From Takakia lepidozioides (taxonomy: Eukaryota; Streptophyta; Takakiopsida; Takakiales; Takakiaceae), in assembly GCA_030704615.1 (NCBI GenBank), contig CM060733.1, positions 806,001 through 870,000 of the forward strand: 64,000 bases of DNA. The letters run 5' to 3'. The position numbers and the translations under genes are program-made. Below are positions 23,190 through 31,669 of the stretch, in pieces (position 1 is the first letter of the stretch; every line of letters starts with the position of its first letter). Under the pieces are notes generated by a model. It was not told the DNA's origin and ran no database searches. It saw only the letters and a program-made list of their open reading frames with translations.

Positions 23190-25770
23190 TGCCCAGTGTT
23201 ATGACTTGCACCCTGAGTTGCGCCCAGGCCAGTTCCAAGGAAACAATGGTGGCCGGGGGCGAGGTGGACCAGCCCAGAGAGGACGAGGTGGTCGGGCACA
23301 GGTGCAGGCCAAGGGCAAGCTCAACATGGCCAAGGACGCGGAGGTCAGGGTGTTGACCAAGACATGGCCAACCGGCTTCAGCAGCTAGAGCAGAGGCTCG
23401 CTGCCATGGCTACAGCTCAGGTGGTACCGGCTCCCAGGCAGGATGGTCCACCTCCTGCTCCTGAGGGAGGAGATATGGGAGGCATGGGATTCATGTGCGG
23501 AGCAGCACTACCACTAGTGCAGGTGGAGTCTGCTGCAGCCGTGACTCGAGGAGCAGCACGAGTTCCTGAGCCACGAGGTGTAGAGGTGGAATTGGATCCA
23601 CAGCGTGGGAAAACAAGCTGTCAGGCGAGGCTTCCTCAGTCATTCACTTTGGCGGAGACAGTGTCGACGCCATCCATGGCACCTAGTTCTCGCCCGACTG
23701 TTACCAAGGCGGAGGTTACTATGCCATTGGGGAGAGCTACACGTGTAGCACTGACACCTGCTACCAAAGCTAGTGCAGCCGGTGTGTTATTGGGGGCAGC
23801 CACCTCTGTGTGTCAAGCCCCACTGTTCTCGGCAACCATGATTGCGACGCCGGGGGTAAGACCAGCTGCAGTGTTCAGACTAGCAGCAACACTCTACGAG
23901 AGTGGGGAGGTCACTTCATCTTCTGCGGAGTTACTGGAAGGTGTAGTGGCAGAGGGATCCTCGGATTTGAGGGTCAAGACTGCCACGGCTGCGCCATGGC
24001 AAGCTGCAGCTGCCAGGTTGACGGAGCTGCCAGCTAGGCCAGCCTTTGAGAGCGCCATGGTGACACCTGGAGTTGTCTTGTTAGACAACCAGGGAGGCAT
24101 TTTCACTTTGAGTGGACCGGCAGGCAAGAAGTACCGGCCACTGCGGGTCTTGTTGGACTCAGAAGCTCAGCCACTGATGTTGGGCAGAGCTGCTATTGCA
24201 GGTTTGGGCCTCATGGAGGCGGATATGGAGCCTTGTCCTTTCCAGATACAGACATCTCTGGGAGGATCAGAGCAGGCTCGGGGCATGACACGGCGTGAGT
24301 TGGCCATTGGACTACAACCAGATCATCATGTAGATGGCTCAGTGATACGAGCCAAGGTCATTGTGACAGACGCGGTATCTTACGATGTCCTTGTTGGTGG
24401 GGCAGTGTTATATCCCATGGGCTTCACCCTGGACTTTTGGGAGGCGTCAGCATCCTACAGGCCTGGATGGCAGTCAAGGGATGGTCGTCGTGCACAGCTC
24501 CCTATGACATTCATTGGGGGTATTGCGGCTGCCCAGCGGGGCAAGATGCCAACACTAGCCGCCTTTACAGCTGCAGTTAGTTGGCCTGGAGAGTTGCTGG
24601 AAGGCAATGCCCATGCAGAGGATGTGCCACCTCCAGCAGAGCAGGATGACATGCATGGTACGGCGGAGTTGCCTGCCATGGTTGCTCACACTCCATTATG
24701 GGGTACGAGCAAGGATTTGCAGCAGGCTGCTGATGAACGGGTACAACAAGCCTGGGTAGAGGCCTTCGTACCGTCAGGAGAAGAGGAGAGTGCGGTGATT
24801 GCACCAGGACCACCTCAGTTGTCGCCATTGGACACCACACCTCTTGTGTGGCAGTGCCCGGATGAAGGCATATGCCTTCTGGACTTGTTTGGCGGGATCA
24901 GCACTGGATTGGCTGCAGTACTGCAGGCAGGTGTACGAGTTTGACGTTACCTGTATGTGGAGAGGGATGAGACTGCACGACGCGTCTCACTGCGCCACGT
25001 TGCTCAATTGGTACAGCAGTACCTTGATTTGTTGCCAGTGTCTGCAGTTCGTGGATACCAACAAGCCTTGCCAGCCGACATTTCGTTGCTGGGGGCGCAG
25101 GATTTGGAGCTGGTTGGCTCCATTGATCTGGTAGTGGCAGGTTGGCCCTGCCAAGGGCATTCATCAGCCGGGCATAGCAATGGATTGCGAGACTCGAGGA
25201 CGGGTCTGTTTTGGGAGATGGTGCGGATTTTGTGTCACTTGCAGCTTCATCAAGCTGTATCTCCAGCATACATCTTGGAGAATGTGCCACTGATGGGTGA
25301 TTCTCGGGCCAGGGTGATGGCCAGTGTGCATCAAGTCCGGTCGTGGCTTGGGTCAGCAGTGTTGCTGGATGCAGCTGCAGTGGGGTCATGGGCTCATCGT
25401 CCACGGCTATGGTGGACTAACTTGATGCCACCCGCACTGCTCAAGCGTGCATTTGATGGGGTGCAGCGGCCAGCACACCTCACAGTGGATAGCATTTTGG
25501 ACAAAGGGAGGCAGTCTCAACGTGTGAGACACGATGACCGTTCGCCTTTGGTAGTGGTCAACAGGGTGGGTCAACCACGGCAGCATTACCTACACTGCTC
25601 AGCTTCCCAGGATCCCATGCTTTTCGGGGTGGTGGACCTGGCCTCTTATGGGATAGCCAGTTGCAACAATTAGTGGAGCCCAATGCTGACGAGTGCGAGC
25701 GGGCGATGGGTTTTACCACAGGTACCACGGTGGTGCCATCTCTTTCTGAGGCATCACGTTGTCAGGTGTT
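23190..25770 (+). pseudogene. DNMT-encoding Ty3/gypsy polyprotein: gag tail, protease, C5-cytosine methyltransferase
   Basis: The gag end (23190-23388) reads CYDLHPELRPGQFQG then Arg/Gly repeats. The main frame from 23364 carries a retropepsin-like domain, LRVLLDSEAQPLMLG, whose DSG active site is DSE, and SYDVLVGGAVLYPMGF. A C5-methyltransferase follows: motif I LLDLFGGISTGLAAVLQAG, motif IV VAGWPCQGHSSAG (catalytic Cys codon 25149-25151), motif VI ILENVP (Glu codon 25278), and AHRPRLWWTN. After a one-base frameshift near 25580 it continues ALPTLLSFPGSHAFR (motif IX) and ERAMGFTTGTT, ending SRCQV at the LTR-B border. An in-frame TGA at 24942 lies just after motif I, where CGA would fit. The missing motif X is at 18816. 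Such an enzyme would methylate cytosine in DNA, perhaps its own copies; retrotransposon-borne DNMTs are known from dinoflagellates and charophytes, as I recall. Confidence 0.88.
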
Positions 25771-26842
25771 TGTTAGAGGACTGTCTGGGACTTAGACACT
25801 TATACGGGATCTGTGGGGTACCCTTAATTTTTGCACAGACTGAGACCAACATGAGCCTTAGGGGTGACAGCAGCGCACTTTAGAGGGGGGTTACACAGCC
25901 CGTCACAGTCCGACACAGCCGACACAGCCAGACACAATCAACACAGCTCGTCACAACCCGACACAGCCCGTCACAGCCAACACAGCCCGTCACAGCCGAC
26001 ACAGCCGACACAGCCAGACACAGTCAACACAGCCCGTCACAGTCCGACACAGCCGACACAGCCAGACACAGCCGTCACAACCAGTCACAGCTTGACACAG
26101 TCGACACAGCCCAACACAGTCGCACAGCCAGTCACAGCTTGACACAGCTGTCACGACCATAGGGAACGGATAACAGGACAGGGAACGACTGTGGGGAACA
26201 ACATCTGCGAATGGAACATGTTAGTACACGGATGACGACGGTTAGTGAGGGAAACGGTTAGAACAACGGGTAGGAAGATAAAGCCAAGAGCTAGGACGGG
26301 AGAATGATCACTTCTTGGGGAATCACTGCTGGAAGGAGTGGGAGGAGCACTTCTTGGGGGGGGGACTTCGGACATCACGGGGAAAATGAGGCAGAGAGCG
26401 TATCTCTGAACAGAAAGAGGGAGAGCATGGAGTAGGAGGAGGACGATCTGTTGATGCTTAATGAATGCAGGCAGTAGAATTGTAATGTAGAGCAGATTAG
26501 AGACTCCATGGCTTCAGCCTGATACTTGATAGATATTAATCTGATACACACTTCATACTCACACTCTGTAGAGAGATCTGAGTGAAGCTGTGGAATGAAT
26601 GTATGAGTTGATGGAATCCGATAGATTACTGAAGCAAACTGATACTTAATTACCAACAGTAAGGTAACTAGCTAACATGAATGCGGGAAGGAAAACAAAT
26701 AGGAAACACCCCCATGATACACTAGCTGTAGGTCATGACTGATTGTTCTGAGCGAGCTGAGTGCTTAGAGATTTCCAACTCTTCTATCTTGGAGTTTCCG
26801 CCTCGGATAGCGAAGGGATGGGTGAGTAAAAGCCACGCGACA
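25771..26842 (+). mobile_element. LTR-B, 5' LTR of the element at 25.8-30.9 kb
   Basis: Starts TGTTAGAGGACTGTC right after GTGTT (25766-25770) and ends GCCACGCGACA, with a primer-binding-like sequence following. It contains a CACAGCC/CACAGTC minisatellite at about 25890-26150. LTR-B interrupts the DNMT reading frame between Cys-Gln-Val and the Leu-Gly-Gln of motif X. It is the uninverted form when compared with LTR-A. Confidence 0.88.
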
Positions 26843-26862
26843 TTTGGCGACCATACTGGGGA
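26843..26862 (+). other. Putative tRNA primer binding site
   Basis: TTTGGCGACCATACTGGGGA begins at the LTR edge; TGG complements a tRNA CCA end. The tRNA identity is not something I can assign, and it is clearly not the initiator-Met type used by the other elements here. Confidence 0.5.
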
Positions 26863-27124
26863 ACTGGGTCATGAACAACCAGATGTGACAGGCATCTGGT
26901 GGGATCATGGTGGTTGGAGAATTAAAGAATTTGATGTGAATCAAATTCCTTGTGAAACTGAGAAGGAAAGATTTTCCAAACGATTCTTTCAGAGGTTCTT
27001 GGAATTGCCAGACGGTTGTAAGGAAAACATTCTTAAGAGAGTGCATGATGCTGACCCTGAGTGGGGTTTGGAGAAAGGAGTGATAAAGATTTATCAGGTG
27101 GCCTGTAGAGGAAGAGCCCAGTAG
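26846..27124 (+). CDS. Short leader ORF after LTR-B
   Basis: An open frame continuing out of the LTR reads GDHTGELGHEQPDVTGIWW, then an acidic-basic helix (EKERFSKRFFQRFLELPDG) and stops at 27122. Position between primer site and gag suggests a leader peptide or an N-terminal gag segment cut off by a stop; about 180 bases of leader separate it from gag. No recognised family. Confidence 0.35.
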   Translation, partial: GDHTGELGHEQPDVTGIWWDHGGWRIKEFDVNQIPCETEKERFSKRFFQRFLELPDGCKENILKRVHDADPEWGLEKGVIKIYQVACRGRAQ

Positions 27125-27300
27125 GCCAGTCGTGCCCAACTTGTGTGGTCCGTTGTGTTGCAGCTCAAGAAGGGCCATTGGCTTGTAGCCCATTCTGGCT
27201 GGCAGGCATATTGCTGGATTCACCGTGACCTGTAGCGCTGATGGTTTTACTTGGCGGGAGCGGTAGCTTGTCAAGAACCAGGTTGGCATGAGTGTAGAAA

Positions 27301-28932
27301 TTGGTCAAGTTGAGTTACATGAGTGAAGAAGAAACCCAAGGGCTGAACTTGGAGGATGAAAACCGAGAGAAGAAATTGGAAGAGGAAGAATATGAAGAAG
27401 TAGACCCAACAGCTGAGGTTGAAACTACAACCAGGACATCCCAACCCGTTGGACCTGGATCAAGTGGAGCACTTGGATCACAGGCCAACGAAGGTGTCGG
27501 CTCAGGGGGATCAAGCGGGCTGCCTGGATCTGGCTCTGGGGGGACAGGGAGTGTGGGAAGTAGTGCAACTGAAGCTGGGAATACTGTCAATATCGTGGGG
27601 CCAAAAGCAGGGAGTGCTCAAGGGCCACCACTTGGTGGAAGATCCACCACAACAACAACAGGTCCAGAAGGACCAGCACCAGCAAGGGTGCCAGCACCTG
27701 TCAGTGGGCAGAAGGTAGGGCCACAGATGGCGTTACAACCAACACGGGCAAAACCACATTTTCCAATATATTCAGGAAAAGAGGATCCCGATGTACACAT
27801 TAGCCAATTTGAGCACATGTGTATAGTGAACAATGAGAATGGCGATGATGCCAAGATGAGATTGTTTCCTTGTTCACTTATCAAGAAAGCAAGTGAATGG
27901 TATGCAAGATTCCCTGATAATCATTTCCTAACCTGGAATGGCTTGAATACAGCATTCCGAAATAGGTTCAGGACAAGTAAAACTGAGGATGAAGTGTATG
28001 GAAGTTTACAACAGTTAAAGCAAAAGAAGCATGAAACTATTGAGGAGTATATGGAAAAGATGGAATTGATGATGAAAAAGCTGGCTGCAGTACTAGCACC
28101 AGGTTTACAGAAGACTTGGTTTGTGAGTGGACTAAGACCAGAAATGCAAAAGAAAGTGGATATGTTACCCCATAATACAGTAGAGGAGGCATTTGAAACT
28201 GCAAACAGAATTGAGCAATTGGGAATGCTCAGGAGAGAGAAAAGGGATGATGAGGACTCTGAGGATGAGTCAGATGAAGAAGAAGAGCAAGAACTAAAAA
28301 GGAAGAGTAAGATAAAGGAGAAGTTGAAGAGGGATAACTATGAGAAAAGATTGGAAGAAATCTTGAAGAAGTATGCCACAGAGGCTGTAACACATTGGAG
28401 GAAGGGTGTATGGTGTGCAAAGTGCCAGAATGAAGGCCATACCACCACAGAATGCCACATGAAGGAGAAACACTATACTATCTGTAAAATGGATAACCAT
28501 TCTACTGAGAATTGTTACTACAACAGAAGGACAGCTGCAAGAGAACCTAGGCAAGTAAGGGTGCATCAAGTGCAGCCCCAGCCAAGAAGAAACAATGATC
28601 AGGACCACTATGGTAGGTCTGGTGGTTATAACAATGGCATGGAAGGGAGAGGTAATTCAAGAGGAAATTACCAAGGAAATTCCAGAGGCAACTATCAGGG
28701 TAATCCAAGGGGGAATTACCAGCCCGGGAATCAGGATTACAGAAATAATCCAAGAACAGACCAAGGGCGAGGACCCAATGGTGAAGAACTATGTTACTAT
28801 TGTAATCAGCCAGGACATCGCAGGGCAGCCTGTTCATTCTGGATTAGACACCAAAATGAGATGAGAGCTCCTGTGAATGAGGGCCCAGTGGTGGCAGCTC
28901 ACATGGTTAGGCCATGTGTTGTACCAGAATGA
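27301..28932 (+). CDS. gag: Ty3/gypsy Gag polyprotein
   Basis: 543 codons, uninterrupted. A low-complexity N-terminus (Gly/Ser/Pro, about residues 1-145) is followed by the retrotransposon gag domain (about 150-310: DVHISQFEHMCIVNNENG, KKASEWYARFPDNHFLTWNG, WFVSGLRPEMQKKVDMLP), a charged hinge, and zinc knuckles near 375-410 (CAKCQNEGHTTTEC, CX2CX4HX4C) and near 500 (CYYCNQPGHRRAAC). A middle knuckle has lost its first Cys. Gly/Asn-rich repeats (about 440-480) should bind RNA. Gag packages the RNA in virus-like particles. It ends 20 codons after the last knuckle, and the protease and first half of RT that should follow are deleted. The start ATG could instead be the one at 27319 (MSEEE...). 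Confidence 0.85.
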   Translation: MVKLSYMSEEETQGLNLEDENREKKLEEEEYEEVDPTAEVETTTRTSQPVGPGSSGALGSQANEGVGSGGSSGLPGSGSGGTGSVGSSATEAGNTVNIVGPKAGSAQGPPLGGRSTTTTTGPEGPAPARVPAPVSGQKVGPQMALQPTRAKPHFPIYSGKEDPDVHISQFEHMCIVNNENGDDAKMRLFPCSLIKKASEWYARFPDNHFLTWNGLNTAFRNRFRTSKTEDEVYGSLQQLKQKKHETIEEYMEKMELMMKKLAAVLAPGLQKTWFVSGLRPEMQKKVDMLPHNTVEEAFETANRIEQLGMLRREKRDDEDSEDESDEEEEQELKRKSKIKEKLKRDNYEKRLEEILKKYATEAVTHWRKGVWCAKCQNEGHTTTECHMKEKHYTICKMDNHSTENCYYNRRTAAREPRQVRVHQVQPQPRRNNDQDHYGRSGGYNNGMEGRGNSRGNYQGNSRGNYQGNPRGNYQPGNQDYRNNPRTDQGRGPNGEELCYYCNQPGHRRAACSFWIRHQNEMRAPVNEGPVVAAHMVRPCVVPE

Positions 28933-30908
28933 ATCCAGAGAAGTGTACTTTCTGTGTGAACTCAGGGATGCTTCTGGGACACATTGTGTGTAAGAGGGGA
29001 CTTCTTGTGGATCCCAAGAAAACAGAGGCCATTAAAGCCTCTCCACCACTAGTGAATGTTAAGAGTCTAAGGAGATTCCTTGGACAAACAAGCTATTACA
29101 GAAGATTTGTCAGACGGTATGCACAGATAGCAGCACCATTGAGCAAACTTCTGAAGAAAGATGCAGTGTTTGCATGGACACCTGAATGTCAACAGGCTTT
29201 TGAGGAACTTACATTGTCAGTAACAACTACGCCTGTGCTGATTAGTCCTCACTGGCAGGAAATATTTCATGTTCACTGTGATGCTTCTGGAGAAGCACTA
29301 GGAGCAGTGTTAGCCCAAAATGTAACATGAAGGATAGATTCACCTCTGTACTATGCTAGCCGATTGATGAACAATGCCGAAAGAAATTATAGCACAACGG
29401 AAAGAGAAGCATTGGCAATGATCTATGCAGTGAAGAAATTCAGGCATTACCTGTTGGGCAAGAAGTTTATGTTCTATGTGGATCACCAGGCTCTGATATA
29501 TCTGGTAAACAAACCTCTGATAAGCGGAAGAATAGCAAGATGGTTGATAATCTTGCACGAGTTTGAATTCGAGGTTGTTTACAAGCCTGGGAGACTGCAT
29601 CTTGTGGCGGATCACTTGTCACGGTTATCAACTGGAGAACCAGCCACAGGAGTAGATGATCAATTACCAGATGCGAGTCTATTTGCAGTGGAGGTGCAGG
29701 GAAGTGCAGATGACTGGTTAGATTGGCAGTGGCCAATCAGATACTACCTTGCTCATGGTCAGTGCCCACCAAGTTATGGAAAGGAGCAGAGAAAGAGAAT
29801 TGCTATCAAGGCTCTACCTTACACTATGGTAGGGAGCAGAATGTATAAGCTAGGACCAGATGGAGTGCTGAAGCGATGCTTATACCACCATGAAGTTAAT
29901 AAAGTTTTGGAGGAAGTTCATAAAGGAGTGGCAGGAGGTCATTTTGGAGAAGAGACTACCAGCAGGAAAATACTACATGCAGGTTACTGGTGGCCTACTT
30001 TGTTCAAAGATGTACACAAGTATTGCCAGAGTTGTGATGAATGTCAGAGGCTAGGACCTTTGCAGAGATCTGGGAAAATGGCTTTGCATCCTACAATGCC
30101 TACGGAACCATTTCAGAAATGGGGACTAGACTTTGTTGGACCAATTAACCCACCAGCCAAGAATACACAGAACAGGTACATAATTACAGCCACTGATTAT
30201 ACTACGAAGTGGGTGGAAGCTAAAGCTTTGAGGGACAACACAGCCAAGTCCACAGCAAGGTTTCTGTATGAGAACATACTTACACGATTTGGCTGTCCCT
30301 TGGAATTTATCAGTGATCAGGGAAGTCACTTCATTAATGAGACCATTGAATTGTTGACTAAAGAGTTCATGATTGTGCATAGGAAGAGTACAACGTAATG
30401 GGCAGGCAGAGGCTACCAACAAAATACTATGTACTATCTTGGCTAAGATAGTCAATGCAAACAGAACGGATTGGGATACAAAGCTGCTGACAGCTTTGTG
30501 GTCATACATGACTTCATATAAAGTCACCACTAAGTATACACCATTCCAATTAGTGTCAGGAAACATGAATTATACCATGTGGAAGAAGTACGTGCTGATG
30601 CAGCTGATAATATGACCAGAATTCAGATGAAGAGAAAGGAACAGTTTGATGAAGGCAAGTTAAAGACTTTTAAGACGGGAGATTTGGTTCTATGGTTGCA
30701 GAAGAAAGGAAAGATTAAAGCTTCTAAGCTTAAATCACCATGGAAAGGACCTTATGTCATACAAAAGATGTATGATAACAACACCGCCATGTTACAAACC
30801 ATTAACAAAGAAATGCTGGGAAGAGTCAATGCTAATAAGTTGAAGGGGTACAGTGGTATCCATGACAAACCATTGCAGCATGATTTGCATGTTGAAACGC
30901 AAAAGTAG
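28933..30908 (+). pseudogene. pol: Ty3/gypsy pol remnant: RT end, RNase H, integrase
   Basis: Pol resumes mid-RT at NPEKCTFCVNSG, so protease and the RT catalytic half are missing. The RT connection (FLGQTSYYRRFVRRYAQIA) and RNase H (FHVHCDASGEALGAVLAQ, FYVDHQALIYLVNKP) follow, with a TGA at 29328. Integrase shows the H2C2 finger (HKGVAGGHFGEET, YCQSCDECQRLG) and the core Asp residues in GLDFVGPI and FISDQGSHFIN. A deletion of about ten bases near 30395 shifts the frame before NGQAEATNK, which holds the third acidic residue. A GPY-like C-terminal part ends PWKGPYVIQKMYDNNTAML. The missing RT half is represented by the closely related fragment at 42316-42670. Confidence 0.88.
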
Positions 30909-30984
30909 TCACGGGCTGCACCAGTGATACCAACGGAGTATGGAGCACTTGTCCCTAGGCCGAGCATATATGACCAGGGCGGGC

Positions 30985-31190
30985 AGAACAAGCGCGACAC
31001 AGCCTATCACAGCCCAACACGGAGCAATACAGCCTATCACAACCTACCACAGCGTGTCACAGCCTATCACAGCTTACCACAGCGTGTCACAGCCTATCAC
31101 AGCTTACCACAGTGTATCACAGCCTATCACGGCATACCACAGTATGACACAGCCTGTCACAGCTTAACACAGCCTACTAGGGTTACACAA
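30985..31190 (+). repeat. CACAGC-type decamer minisatellite after pol
   Basis: About twenty units of roughly 10 bp (CACAGCCTAT, CACAGCTTAC and variants), the same type as inside LTR-A, LTR-B and LTR-C. It lies immediately 3' of the integrase frame rather than in an LTR. A frame running through it encodes TAYHS-type repeats, which I treat as non-functional. Confidence 0.85.
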
Positions 31191-31669
31191 TCCATAGAAT
31201 CAGTGACAGGTGGACGCAGGATAACTTCAGTGAAATGGCCGGCGGAAGAAAAGACGGAAGCCAGTTTAGAAAGGGACACGTGGAAGTCAGGGCGCCACAC
31301 ACAGCTGAGAAGGAAGTGCAAGAACGGATGTCATCAAGAAAGAGGACAAGAATGGCCGTCAAAATACCTAATCAGCGCGTCAAACTGGATGAATGGCGGG
31401 CCCATTAATGAATACAGAAAAGGGGCAACAGAACAAACGGCAAGTACAGAAAAGCGAAATTCTTGTCACATGTGTTATCCTAGTGGACAGTCCAGCAGGG
31501 AAAGTCCACTAAAGAAAATTAAATCTAAAATCCAGTCACAGCGGTTACAGCCAATCGAAAGCCAGAGAAGGGATCAAGAAATTGGAGGGAAATTAAGCGC
31601 AAGAGTCGGCGTCGTTCTAAGTAACGGGCGTCGCGACGGGACAAACCATCAATACGATAGCTTTGAAGC

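Noticed and set aside
30924-31190. Repetitive TAYHS-type protein after pol
   Set aside because: It is the translation of the CACAGCC minisatellite; protein-like sequence begins only near 31670.
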